Part shown: piece by piece, positions 16,764-24,349 of the stretch | How the letters are laid out: the number at the start of each line of letters is the position of its first letter | Position numbering within the stretch: position 1 is the first letter of the stretch | Origin: Pyxidicoccus sp. MSG2 | GTDB lineage: Bacteria > Myxococcota > Myxococcia > Myxococcales > Myxococcaceae | DNA: 64,000 bases | Direction: 5' to 3' | Assembly: GCF_026626705.1 (NCBI RefSeq) | Contig: NZ_JAPNKC010000001.1 | Coordinates: forward strand, 6,776,001-6,840,000 | The notes under the pieces: model-generated | What the model saw: the letters and a program-made list of their open reading frames with translations, nothing else | The model's database searches: none | What the model was told of the DNA's origin: nothing | Position numbers and translations under genes: made by a program

Positions 16764-17645
16764 GTGGACCTCGACCTGAAGCCAGCGCCGCCGCCCGGTG
16801 CCTTCCGCAAGCTCGCGCTGGGCACGTGGCGCGCGCCGAGAGACCCCAGTGCATACGCGGCACTGGAGGTGCGCATGGAGCGGGCGCTCGCGTACCTGGA
16901 GGCGTACCGCGCGCACACCGGCCGGCGCCTCACGGTGACGCACCTGGTGGCCAAGGCCGCCGCGGACGCGCTGCGCCAGTTCCCCGAGGCCAACGTGCTG
17001 CTGCGGTGGAACCGGCCCTCGCTGCGCAGGGACGTGGGCGTCTGCGTGCTGGTGGTGCAGCCCGCGGAGACGGGCCGCGCGGACCTGACCACGGCCACGG
17101 TGCACCGCGCGGACACGCTGTCGCTCGGCGCCTTCGTGGAGGAGATGGAGTCGCGCATCTCCGACGTGCGCGCGCGCCGGGACGCCGTCATCGAGCGGGG
17201 CAAGCGCCGCTCCTACCGCATCCCCGGGCTGTTCATGGGGCTGGCGCTGCGGCTGCTGTCCTTCGTCTGGTACACGCTGAACGTGGACCTGCGGTGGGTG
17301 GGGATGCCGAGGGACCCCTTCGGCTCGGTGGCGGTGACGAGCCTCGGCTCGCTGGGGCTGGAGCGGGGCTACGTGGCGATGATTCCGTACACGCGGGTGC
17401 CGCTGCTGCTGGCTCCGGGCGCGGTGCGGCGCGTTCCCGTGGTGGACGGCGGCGTGCTGGTGCCGGGCCGGCAATTGGCGCTCACCTGCACGTGGGACGC
17501 GCGCCTCCTCGACGTGGAGCTGATTGCCCGGGTGCTGCGCCACATCGGCGCGGCGCTGGAGGACCCGGAAGGCACGTGGGGGGCGCCGACAGGGGTTCCC
17601 GGTGGGGAACCCCCGGGGGCTGTCAGCGGGACGGCGGTGGGGTAG
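16764..17645 (+). CDS. E2-like (2-oxoacid dehydrogenase acyltransferase fold) protein lacking the catalytic histidine
   Basis: About 293 residues matching the catalytic domain of dihydrolipoamide acyltransferases without lipoyl or E1/E3-binding domains. Recognisable landmarks are LTVTHLVAKAAADALRQFP, MPRDPFGSVAVTSLGSLGL and VPVVDGGVLVPGRQLALT. In active enzymes the last segment is followed by DHRxxDG; here the matching residues read WDARLLDV, so the His is Ala (A246) and the Gly is Val. The protein is therefore probably not an acyltransferase of the usual kind. It also has a hydrophobic insert (GLFMGLALRLLSFVWY, about 154-169) that may contact a membrane. The start is uncertain: GTG at 16764 is the only reasonable upstream codon in frame, with a weak ribosome site; ATG 16875 is an alternative. 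Confidence 0.7.
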   Translation: MDLDLKPAPPPGAFRKLALGTWRAPRDPSAYAALEVRMERALAYLEAYRAHTGRRLTVTHLVAKAAADALRQFPEANVLLRWNRPSLRRDVGVCVLVVQPAETGRADLTTATVHRADTLSLGAFVEEMESRISDVRARRDAVIERGKRRSYRIPGLFMGLALRLLSFVWYTLNVDLRWVGMPRDPFGSVAVTSLGSLGLERGYVAMIPYTRVPLLLAPGAVRRVPVVDGGVLVPGRQLALTCTWDARLLDVELIARVLRHIGAALEDPEGTWGAPTGVPGGEPPGAVSGTAVG

Positions 17646-17676
17646 AAAGGAGCTCGTCGCTCCTGGAGGTACCGTC

Positions 17677-17910
17677 ATGCCCGTGGATACGAACCGACGC
17701 ATCAGCTCCGCCCGCCCCGTGGGCCGCGCGCTGGGTGGGCAGGACCGCTACGAGAAGGAAGCCCTCGAAGGGCCGGCCGAGGGCTCGCTCGCGATGACCC
17801 GCCGGCAGCGCCTGTCCGGGGGCCCCGTGAAGGCGGGCGAGGAGAGCCCCTTCGCCGCGAAGCTGCGGCGGCTCGCGGGTGGGACGCCCTCGGACGAAGG
17901 GGAGCGCTGA
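17677..17910 (+). CDS. Small basic hypothetical protein
   Basis: A 77-residue hydrophilic protein that starts at an ATG seven bases after a CTGGAGGT ribosome site, which is why I treat it as real although it is short. It is rich in Arg, Gly, Glu and Ser with no hydrophobic segment, and is probably disordered (for example RISSARPVGRALGG and FAAKLRRLAGG). I recognise no family. It lies 31 bases after the E2-like gene and may share its transcript. The next gene is separated by an AT-rich regulatory-looking region. Confidence 0.55.
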   Translation: MPVDTNRRISSARPVGRALGGQDRYEKEALEGPAEGSLAMTRRQRLSGGPVKAGEESPFAAKLRRLAGGTPSDEGER

Positions 17911-17986
17911 GCTCCATCCCCTGAAAGGTGGTGGAGGAGAAGGGGCCACTAAACCCTGCCTGTTTGGATATTCCTCATTAACTGGT

Positions 17987-18010
17987 AATATTGGAAATCC
18001 AATATTTCCA
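17987..18010. promoter_or_regulatory. AT-rich palindrome upstream of the DAG-repeat lipoprotein
   Basis: A perfect inverted repeat, AATATTGGA-AA-TCCAATATT (17987-18006), overlaps a second one with TGGAAAT/ATTTCCA arms (17992-17998 and 18004-18010). It sits in a roughly 60-base AT-rich island (about 17950-18015), which is striking in this genome, and ends about 57 bases before the start codon of the lipoprotein gene. It is the sort of place for an operator or a supercoil-sensitive promoter. The binding protein is unknown. Confidence 0.55.
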
Positions 18011-18066
18011 GGTTTCATGAGGGAGAGCGACGTCTCCCATCCATGGCCCGGAGGGGGGATATCGCA

Positions 18067-19506
18067 ATGAAACGACGCATCATTGGAGCCGCGCTCGTCA
18101 CCACGGTTCTCGCACTGCTGCCCGCGGTGAGCTGCGGCCCCGTGGAACCGCCCGAGGGCTCCGAGCCTCTAGAGGAGCTCACCTGGGACCTGCTGGAGAG
18201 CAGGCGGTTGCGGACGTTCGACGAGTGGCTGGCCAGCTCCGGCTACCAGCTCACGGAGGAGCAGCAGGCCCACCTCGAGCGCGAGGGGATGCTCCTGGGG
18301 CTCGTACCGAAGGATGTGCTCCCCATCAGGCACTCCAACGGTGTCGTCGAGGTGTTGCCCGAGAGTCAGGAGCGGCTCACGGAGTGGGACCGTGAGCCGG
18401 ATTCCATGGCGAAGTTCAGGCTCTGGTGGAGCCTGGGACTCTTCGACCCGGCGGATCCGGTCCAGAAGCAACTCGCCGGTGAGTTCGTGCAGCGCGGCCG
18501 TGCCTCCGGCCACACGCTGCAGTCCCTGCTGGGTGACGCGGGCACGGATGCCGGGACGGACGCGGGCACGGATGCCGGGAGGGACGCGGGCACCGATGCG
18601 GGGACGGACGCGGGCACGGATGCCGGGACGGATGCGGGCACCGATGCCGGGACGGACGCTGGCACGGATGCGGGCACGGACGCCGGGACGGATGCGGGCA
18701 CGGACGCCGGGTGCGAAATCAGCGTCACCGTGACGGTCACCCAGGGGGGCGTTGCCAGGAGCAGCGCCACGGCCTGCGAGGATGGGTGGTTCTCCAACAC
18801 CCTCATCGACAACAAAGGTGGCCAGGCGTGTGGCGCCTCGCTGAGCGTGTCCTCGCAATACACCTCCGCCTGTACCGCCGACGCTGGAGTCTCGGTCAGC
18901 GGCCCGAGGATCTGGGGCCAGTCGAGTTCAGCCGGCAGCGCCAGCGTCCCGTCCGATAAGGACACCGCGGGTGCATTCGTCGAAGGGGCCTCCTACAGCG
19001 GTGGGCTCAAATCGGAGTTCTGCCTGAATGGCGCGTGCCAGAGCTTCCAGCACTCCATCTCGAGCAACCTCGGCCTGAAGGCCAACGGCCAGTCGAACTC
19101 TTCCAGCTCCCACGCCAACCATGTGGCGGGCAAGGCGGAAGGGCAGCACTCGGTCGGCCCCGGGCAGACACCGACCGTGAGCGGCAGCGCGGAGGTGGAC
19201 CGCACCAGCAACGGAGCGGGCGCGACGAGCTACCACTGGGATCACTCCATGTCGACCGACGCGGACACCATCACCGGCAGCGCGGACTACTCCTTCTGGC
19301 TGCTCTACAACCAGGACATGAAGCGGAGCAAAAACGTCTCCATCAACATGCAGTTCAATGCCAGCGCTTGCGCCATCACCGACAATACGAGCGGCACCAG
19401 CGCAGCCGGAGTCAGCCAGAGCTGCTGGTCTCAAGTCACCTGCCAGGGCGCGGCGTGTGAGCCCTTCGGCGGAGCCCTCAAATCCTGCGCCTGCCCCCCG
19501 AAGTAG
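18067..19506 (+). CDS. Surface lipoprotein with 15 tandem (T)DAG repeats
   Basis: A 479-residue lipoprotein: signal ending LLPAVSC with Cys at 23, Gly +2. Residues about 25-155 form a helical N-terminal domain with a repeat-free sequence. Residues 157-215 are fifteen tandem copies of D-A-G separated by Thr (once Arg). The C-terminal domain (about 217-479) begins CEISVTVTVTQGG, is Ser/Asn/Gly-rich with many short beta strands and several Cys pairs, and looks like an extracellular adhesin-type domain. The DAG run is a flexible stalk common in myxobacterial surface lipoproteins. The ATG at 18067 follows GGAGGGGGG; the frame also has an ATG at 18043 without a lipobox in the right place. A strong hairpin follows the stop codon. 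Confidence 0.78.
   Translation: MKRRIIGAALVTTVLALLPAVSCGPVEPPEGSEPLEELTWDLLESRRLRTFDEWLASSGYQLTEEQQAHLEREGMLLGLVPKDVLPIRHSNGVVEVLPESQERLTEWDREPDSMAKFRLWWSLGLFDPADPVQKQLAGEFVQRGRASGHTLQSLLGDAGTDAGTDAGTDAGRDAGTDAGTDAGTDAGTDAGTDAGTDAGTDAGTDAGTDAGTDAGCEISVTVTVTQGGVARSSATACEDGWFSNTLIDNKGGQACGASLSVSSQYTSACTADAGVSVSGPRIWGQSSSAGSASVPSDKDTAGAFVEGASYSGGLKSEFCLNGACQSFQHSISSNLGLKANGQSNSSSSHANHVAGKAEGQHSVGPGQTPTVSGSAEVDRTSNGAGATSYHWDHSMSTDADTITGSADYSFWLLYNQDMKRSKNVSINMQFNASACAITDNTSGTSAAGVSQSCWSQVTCQGAACEPFGGALKSCACPPK
18535..18711 (+). repeat. 12-base tandem repeat encoding (Thr-)Asp-Ala-Gly
   Basis: Fifteen in-frame units of the form (ACG)-GAC/T-GCG/C-GGC/G, the first unit lacking the Thr codon and the fifth with AGG in place of ACG. 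Synonymous alternation (GAC/GAT, GCG/GCC) keeps the units from being identical, which limits but does not prevent slippage. Confidence 0.9.
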
Positions 19507-19517
19507 CACACGGGTTC

Positions 19518-19551
19518 GACGTGCCGTCCGGCCGCGCGCGGCCGGCACGTC
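19518..19551 (+). terminator. Strong GC hairpin after the DAG-repeat lipoprotein
   Basis: A perfect nine-base stem, GACGTGCCG (19518-19526) with CGGCACGTC (19543-19551), encloses a second palindrome (GGCCGCGCGCGGCC). It starts 12 bases after the stop codon. There is no T-run, which is common for terminators in this GC range. Confidence 0.6.
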
Positions 19552-19650
19552 CCCTCGGGGGATGTCCCAGGCCTGGTTGAAATTCGAAGGGGCGGCTGCC
19601 CCGGGGCATCCCGGGGGGGCATCCTGTGCCTGGCGGAGGCGTGGACGGCG

Positions 19651-19956
19651 ATGAAGGTCTACCTGGATGACGAGCGCCCCACGCCCGAAGGCTGGGTTCC
19701 GGTGCGATGGCCCGAGGAGGCGATTTCACTGCTCGAGGGCGGGCAGGTGACGGAGCTGAGCCTGGACCATGACCTCGGGGATGACGCGCACGGCACCGGA
19801 TACGACGTCCTGCTCTGGGTGGAGGAGGCGGTGGCGACGCGGGGCTTCGTGCCGCCGCGCCTCCGCGTGCACTCGGCGAACAGCTCCGCGCGCCTGAAGA
19901 TGGAGCAGGCCATTGCGCGCATCGAGCGCTTCACTCGCGAGCGCGGGGACGGATGA
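19651..19956 (+). CDS. Cyclic-phosphate processing receiver domain (cREC) protein
   Basis: A stand-alone 101-residue protein matching the cREC domain: LDDERPTPEGW at the N-terminus (acidic triad D6, D7, E8), LSLDHDLGDDAHGTGYDVLLW in the middle and LRVHSANSSARLKM towards the end. cREC domains resemble response-regulator receivers but are predicted to process cyclic phosphates in RNA-repair contexts rather than accept a phosphoryl group. The ATG at 19651 follows directly on the domain start. The neighbours are a lipoprotein gene and a Gly-rich secreted protein gene on the other strand; neither is an RNA-repair gene, so the context gives no partner. Confidence 0.78.
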   Translation: MKVYLDDERPTPEGWVPVRWPEEAISLLEGGQVTELSLDHDLGDDAHGTGYDVLLWVEEAVATRGFVPPRLRVHSANSSARLKMEQAIARIERFTRERGDG

Positions 19957-20048
19957 CGGCATCCTGAAAGAAGCCTCCGGGGCGCCAGGAGGGTCGACAG
20001 CTCCTTCCTGGCGGCCCGGAGTGGGACGCGCGTGGGGCGCGCTTCACT

Positions 20049-21137
20049 TCATCGGGTCGGGGGCGGGGCCTGCCGGTTCTGGGGGGCCTGCGGCGCCTGC
20101 GGGACGACCTGGATTCGGGTCGCGTAGCTGTCGCCGTCGGCGGCGAGGTTGAACGCGGCCTGCACGGGAGTGCCAGCGCGGAGGCTCTGCACGGAGATGC
20201 TCCGGCCGCCTTGCGTGGCGCGCGTCTTGTCGCCCACGAACAGGGTGTAGAGGTCACCGGTCTCCGAGTCGCGGAGCTGGATGCGGTCCTTCGACGTAGC
20301 GGCCACCTGGCCCTGCATGAGGACGCTCGCCACCACGGTGTTGTCCGGGTCCGCCGCTGGCGCCGAGCCCACCGAGCCCGAGCCACCGGTGCCTGCGCCA
20401 CCCGTGCCCGCGGTGTTCGTACGCCGCAGTTCGTCCACCTGCCGCTGGAGCTCCTGGACCTGGGCGCGGAGCTTGGCCACCTCTTGCGAGTCGCGGGTCG
20501 CGCCGGCTGCACCCGCGGCGCTCGCGCTTCCACCGCTCACTCCGCCACCGCCAGTGCCACCCGTCGCACCTCCGCTGGCGCCGCCACCCGTTGCACCACC
20601 GCTGGCACCTCCACCTGTGGCGCCGCCGCTGGAGCCACCACCCGTTGCTCCGCCAGACGCGCCTCCGCCGGTCGCACCGCCACTCATTCCGCCACCGCTG
20701 GTGCCGCCACCACCGGTGCCTGTGCCTGTCGTCCCGGTGCCGCTCACATCCGGGTCGCTGGTGCCCGAGCCGCCCGTGCCTGTCGTGCCAGTGCCACTCG
20801 CATCCGAGTCGCTGGTGCCCGAGCCGCCCGTGCCGGTGCCACTCGCATCCGGGTCGCTGGTGCCCGAGCCGCCCGTACCGGTTCCATCAACCGTGCCTGG
20901 CCGGGTCTCCGCGCCGGTGTTGGTCTCCGTCGTCGCGCCGCCCGTGGTGCCTGTCGTGCCCTGCGGTTCCGTCGCCTGGGATGTCCCCGCGCCACCCTGG
21001 GTGCCAGTGGCACCGCCGCTCGTGGCTCCACCTGCGGCCGCGCCTCCGCCTGAGCCTCCGCCTGCTGATTGGGCGAGCCCCACGCTCGAGAGCAAGAAGC
21101 TGAAGGCGAGGGCCGCAGTGGTAATCGCGCGTCGCAT
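20049..21137 (-). CDS. Secreted Gly/Thr/Ser-rich protein with C-terminal beta domain
   Basis: A 362-residue protein with a signal peptide (MRRAITTAALAFSFLLSSVGLAQ). Residues about 24-215 are low-complexity, first G-T-S runs (GTGTGGSGTSDPDASGTG units repeated several times) and then GGASGGATGG units. A short coiled coil follows (VAKLRAQVQELQRQVDELRR, about 222-241). A compact C-terminal domain of about 85 residues (NTVVASVLMQGQVAATSKDR to SYATRIQVVPQ) has the look of a small beta barrel and is probably the functional part. I know no family name. The gene is divergent from arsR, sharing a 200-base region with at least two dyads, but nothing else links it to arsenic. Confidence 0.72.
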   Translation of the reverse strand: MRRAITTAALAFSFLLSSVGLAQSAGGGSGGGAAAGGATSGGATGTQGGAGTSQATEPQGTTGTTGGATTETNTGAETRPGTVDGTGTGGSGTSDPDASGTGTGGSGTSDSDASGTGTTGTGGSGTSDPDVSGTGTTGTGTGGGGTSGGGMSGGATGGGASGGATGGGSSGGATGGGASGGATGGGASGGATGGTGGGGVSGGSASAAGAAGATRDSQEVAKLRAQVQELQRQVDELRRTNTAGTGGAGTGGSGSVGSAPAADPDNTVVASVLMQGQVAATSKDRIQLRDSETGDLYTLFVGDKTRATQGGRSISVQSLRAGTPVQAAFNLAADGDSYATRIQVVPQAPQAPQNRQAPPPTR

Positions 21138-21274
21138 GGTCGGTTCCTTTTCCCTTCCCTTCGCAAAGGTGAGGTCCGAGGGCGAGGCGACAAGCGCTCA
21201 TCGACCGCGCCATGCGACAGCACGGCCGCATGCCAGGCCCCGGAGCGGGAGTCGCACGGTCTGCGCTGGTCACC

Positions 21275-21292
21275 TGTCACGCAGATGTGACA
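21275..21292. promoter_or_regulatory. Dyad in the arsR upstream region
   Basis: TGTCAC-N6-GTGACA, a perfect six-base-arm inverted repeat about 50 bases before the arsR start, between the divergent promoters. It could be a regulator site for either gene. It is not a CRP site, whose half-sites have the opposite orientation. Confidence 0.4.
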
Positions 21293-21313
21293 CCCCGCTT
21301 CGTTGCCGAGCCA

Positions 21314-21337
21314 CGACATTTCAATATGCTCATGTCG
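21314..21337 (+). promoter_or_regulatory. Putative ArsR operator overlapping the arsR start
   Basis: CGACAT (21314-21319) and ATGTCG (21332-21337) form the outer arms of a 24-base imperfect palindrome (8 of 12 positions symmetric) that ends two bases before the arsR ATG. A CAATAT sequence (21322-21327) inside it would serve as a -10 element and place the transcript start at or next to the start codon. Autoregulation by ArsR at such a site is standard for the family. Confidence 0.45.
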
Positions 21338-21339
21338 TC

Positions 21340-21705
21340 ATGCCAGCCGCCATCTCCGCCCTGGATGTTCGCTCCGCCTCCCGTCTCTTCAAGGCCCTGG
21401 GAGACGAGACCCGCCTGCGCATCGTCGCGCTGCTCAGCCACGGCGAGCTGTGTGTCTGCCACTTCGAGTCCGCGCTCGGGCTGACGCAGTCGAACACCTC
21501 CCGGCAGCTCGCGGTGCTGAAGAACGCCGGCATCGTCGAGGCCCGCCGTGAAGGGAGCTGGGTCTACTACCAGCTCGCTCCCCAGCTGGACGAGGTGTGC
21601 AGGGTACAGCTCAAGGCGCTAGTGGCCGCCTTCTCCAAGCGGGACGTGCTCCGCGAGGACGTGAAGCGCCTGCTCGAATCCCGCGGCCCCAACGCCTGCA
21701 AGTGA
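21340..21705 (+). CDS. arsR: ArsR-family transcriptional repressor
   Basis: A 121-residue winged-helix protein: ALGDETRLRIVALLSHGELCVCHFESALGLTQSNTSRQLAVLKNAG contains the helix-turn-helix and the ELCVCH metal-binding motif (Cys-Val-Cys on helix 3) that senses arsenite or antimonite. It is expected to repress this operon and release DNA on As(III) binding. The chosen ATG at 21340 has no Shine-Dalgarno sequence, and a palindrome sits directly in front of it, so the mRNA may be leaderless. The frame runs far upstream but only through sequence opposite the Gly-rich gene, so I reject longer starts. The efflux-pump gene follows 11 bases after the stop. Confidence 0.88.
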   Translation: MPAAISALDVRSASRLFKALGDETRLRIVALLSHGELCVCHFESALGLTQSNTSRQLAVLKNAGIVEARREGSWVYYQLAPQLDEVCRVQLKALVAAFSKRDVLREDVKRLLESRGPNACK

Positions 21706-21716
21706 CGAAGGAATCC

Positions 21717-22850
21717 ATGAGCACCTCCTCTCACGCGGACAGCATCGTCAGAAAGCTCTCCGTCATCGACCGGCTGCTGCCGGTGTGGATTTTCGCCGCC
21801 ATGGCCTTGGGAATCGGCCTGGGCCGGGCCTTCCCGGACCTGGGTGCGCGGCTGGACACGGTGAAGCTGGACACCGTCTCGCTGCCTATCGCCATCGGCC
21901 TCTTGTGGATGATGTACCCGGTGCTGGCCAAGGTGCGCTACGGCGAGCTGGGCCGGCTGCGCGCGCGTGGCAGGCTCTTCACCACGTCGCTGGTGCTCAA
22001 CTGGGTGGTGGGGCCAGTGCTGATGTTCGCGCTGGCGTGGCTCTTGTTGCCGGACCTGCCGCACTACCGCAACGGGCTCATCCTCATCGGGCTCGCGCGC
22101 TGCATCGCCATGGTCCTCATCTGGAACATGCTGGCCTGCGGCAGCAACGAGGTGGCCGCCGTGCTGGTGGCCCTCAACTCCGTCTTCCAGATTCTCTTCT
22201 ACTCGGTGCTGGGCTGGCTCTTCCTCACCGTCGTCCCGGGCTGGCTCGGCGCGGACGTCGCGGCGTTCGACGTGCCCATGGGGAGCATCGCGAAGAGCGT
22301 GCTCATCTTCCTGGGCGTGCCGCTGGTGGCCGGAGCGCTGACGCGGCTCGGGCTCACGCGGCTCAAGGGCGAGGCCTGGTACGAGCAGCGATTCCTGCCG
22401 CGCCTGGGGCCCACCGCACTTCTCGGGCTGCTCTACACCATCGTCCTCATGTTCGCGATGCAGGGCGACAAGCTCACCCGCCTGCCAATGGACGTGGTGC
22501 GCATCTCGCTGCCGCTGCTCGTCTACTTCGGCATCATGTTCACCAGCGCGTTCTTCCTCTCGCGCCGGTTGGGCTTCAGCTACGAGGAGACGGCGTCCCT
22601 CTCCTTCACCGCCGCGGGCAATAATTTCGAGCTGGCCATCGCGGTGGCGGTGGGCGTCTTCGGCATGGCCTCGGGGGAAGCCCTGGCCGGAGTGGTCGGG
22701 CCGCTCATCGAGGTGCCCGCGCTCATCGCCCTCGTGTACCTCTCGCTGTGGCTCAAGCGCCGGCTCTTTCCCGCGTCGGGTGAGGCCGTCCTTCCCCGCC
22801 GCTTCGACGGCAATGCGCCCTCGTCCCATACAAGTGGGGTCTCACGATGA
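21717..22850 (+). CDS. arsB: ACR3-family arsenite efflux permease
   Basis: A 377-residue inner-membrane protein with about ten hydrophobic helices and ACR3 landmarks: LARCIAMVLIWNMLACGSNE near residue 123 with the conserved Cys of the family, and SLSFTAAGNNFELAIAVAV near 295. ACR3 transporters expel arsenite in exchange for protons. Length fits the family. An AAGGA ribosome site precedes the ATG at 21717, 11 bases after arsR. The stop codon overlaps the arsC start (ATGA), so the pump and the reductase are made together. The symbol arsB is often used for this position; acr3 is the more exact family name. Confidence 0.92.
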   Translation: MSTSSHADSIVRKLSVIDRLLPVWIFAAMALGIGLGRAFPDLGARLDTVKLDTVSLPIAIGLLWMMYPVLAKVRYGELGRLRARGRLFTTSLVLNWVVGPVLMFALAWLLLPDLPHYRNGLILIGLARCIAMVLIWNMLACGSNEVAAVLVALNSVFQILFYSVLGWLFLTVVPGWLGADVAAFDVPMGSIAKSVLIFLGVPLVAGALTRLGLTRLKGEAWYEQRFLPRLGPTALLGLLYTIVLMFAMQGDKLTRLPMDVVRISLPLLVYFGIMFTSAFFLSRRLGFSYEETASLSFTAAGNNFELAIAVAVGVFGMASGEALAGVVGPLIEVPALIALVYLSLWLKRRLFPASGEAVLPRRFDGNAPSSHTSGVSR

Positions 22851-23266
22851 GCACGGTCATCTTCGCCTGTGTGCACAACGCCGGCCGCTCGCAGATGGCG
22901 GCGGCCTTCTTCAACGCGCTGGCGGACCCGGAGAAGGCCCGTGCCGTGTCCGCCGGCACGCAGCCCGGCGAGCGGGTGCACCCGGAGGTGCGGGCCGCGA
23001 TGGCGGAGGTGGGCATCGACCTGTCGGGTGCACGGCCCCAGCGACTCACGGACGAGCTGGCCCGGGACGCCCGGTGGCTCATCACCATGGGCTGCGGTGA
23101 GGCGTGCCCCTATGTGCCGGGGCTGAAGCGCGAGGACTGGCCGCTCGAGGACCCCAAGGGCAAGCCGGTGGAGCAGGTGCGCAGAATCCGCGACGAGGTG
23201 GCCTCGCGTGTCGCGCGGTTCGTGGCGGGCCAGGGGTGGGCTCGCGAGGGGACGCACCCGGGCTGA
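22847..23266 (+). CDS. arsC: Thioredoxin-type arsenate reductase
   Basis: A 139-residue protein of the low-molecular-weight phosphatase fold. The P-loop CVHNAGRS has the nucleophile C8 and R14 (CX5R). A TMGCGEACPYVPG segment supplies C83 and C87, the pair expected to form the relay disulfide that thioredoxin, or another low-molecular-weight thiol system, reduces. It converts arsenate to arsenite, which the adjacent pump exports. The P-loop variant and the GCG-AC motif resemble the branch common in Actinobacteria and other GC-rich soil bacteria rather than the glutaredoxin-type enzyme of enterobacteria. It overlaps the pump gene by four bases and ends the operon. Confidence 0.9.
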   Translation: MSTVIFACVHNAGRSQMAAAFFNALADPEKARAVSAGTQPGERVHPEVRAAMAEVGIDLSGARPQRLTDELARDARWLITMGCGEACPYVPGLKREDWPLEDPKGKPVEQVRRIRDEVASRVARFVAGQGWAREGTHPG

Positions 23267-23405
23267 GGAGCCGCGCCCCGAGCCCCTCTGGCGTTACTAC
23301 CCAACGACGAGCAACCAGCCAGCCACGGGCGCCCACCGAGAGCCTTCGCGCCCGTTCTGTGCTGTCCTGTGAAGGCGCGCGAGTGGACGCGACACAGGAG
23401 CCGCC

Positions 23406-24293
23406 GTGACGGGACGGGAGGGGCCGGTGACCGGGAGCAGGAAGGGAGGCCGCGCCTCCGCGAGAGCCGTGCGTCTGCTCAGCGCCCGTCCCTGGCCGCT
23501 CACCATCGCCATCGCCGCCACGCTCGGGCTGCTCATCTACACCGCCACCACCAGCCTGCCCTACCTCATCTCCTCGCCCACCACGGACCCGCACTTCGGC
23601 GCGCTCAACGACTGTCTCTCCCGCGCACTGCCCGCGCCCCGGCTCGGCTGGGCCGTGTCCCCGGATGCCTCGCGCGCCGCCGTCTATGGCCCTCGCGCCG
23701 TGGCGGTCTGCGGCCCTGACGGCGTCCCCACGCGGATGGACGTGGCGGGAGCGCTCGCCGCCACCTTCGCCGGAGACAACCGGCTCTGGGTCTCCGCCGG
23801 AGGCCACCTGCTGCGCGAAGAGCGTGGGGCCCTTCGTCCAGTAGGCGACTTCGCGCCCGTGTCCCTCTCCGGCCATGCGGGCGGGGTGCTCGCCCTGGAC
23901 GAGGCCGGGCAGCTCGTCTCCGTCTCGTCTGAGGGGGGCGTGCTCGGGCAGGCGACCGTCCCCGGTGCCGGGGCCCGGCTCTCCGTGGGAGCCTCCGGCA
24001 CCCTGGCCGCCGTGCTCAATCACGGCATCCTCCGCGTCTTCGACGCCCGCACGCTCGCCCCACTGCCCGCCGAGCCCCCGTGCCCCGTGTCGGGCCTGTG
24101 GTGGCTGGATGCTCCGGACCGGCTGCTGATCGGCTGCGCGCCAGAGGGGACTCCGGCCTTCACGCTGGACCTGCGCGCCGGGACGCAGGTCCCTGCGCCG
24201 GGCACGCCGGCAACGCCTGCACGCCGGCTCCTCGGTCGGGCCCTCTATGTCGAGGGGTGTGACGGTTTTCCGTGCACGGCTCCGCCTCCCTGA
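23406..24293 (+). CDS. Membrane-anchored hypothetical protein
   Basis: A 295-residue protein with a basic N-terminus, one membrane helix (about residues 33-50, LTIAIAATLGLLIYTATTSL) and an extracytoplasmic region of short repeated beta strands (VSPDASRAAVYGPRAVAVCG, LAATFAGDNRLWVSAGGHLL, GVLALDEAGQLVSVSSEGG, GILRVFDARTL). The strand spacing suggests a degenerate propeller, but I cannot match a named family. The start is a GTG at 23406; the upstream sequence has a GGAGCC that could act as a ribosome site. A hairpin follows about 56 bases after the stop, then the giant kinase gene. Confidence 0.6.
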   Translation: MTGREGPVTGSRKGGRASARAVRLLSARPWPLTIAIAATLGLLIYTATTSLPYLISSPTTDPHFGALNDCLSRALPAPRLGWAVSPDASRAAVYGPRAVAVCGPDGVPTRMDVAGALAATFAGDNRLWVSAGGHLLREERGALRPVGDFAPVSLSGHAGGVLALDEAGQLVSVSSEGGVLGQATVPGAGARLSVGASGTLAAVLNHGILRVFDARTLAPLPAEPPCPVSGLWWLDAPDRLLIGCAPEGTPAFTLDLRAGTQVPAPGTPATPARRLLGRALYVEGCDGFPCTAPPP

Positions 24294-24349
24294 GATGTTG
24301 GTAGAGGGCTCTGGCACCGCATGTTTCACGGGGCGTCCGAGCATGTGAG

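Noticed and set aside
18535..18711. CRISPR-like direct repeats
   Set aside because: The repeats are 12 bases, contiguous and in frame, and encode a D-A-G stalk; there are no spacers.
24312..24327. Sigma-54-like promoter (TGGCAC) before the giant kinase
   Set aside because: The -12 element does not have the needed GC at the right spacing, so it does not fit the -24/-12 consensus.
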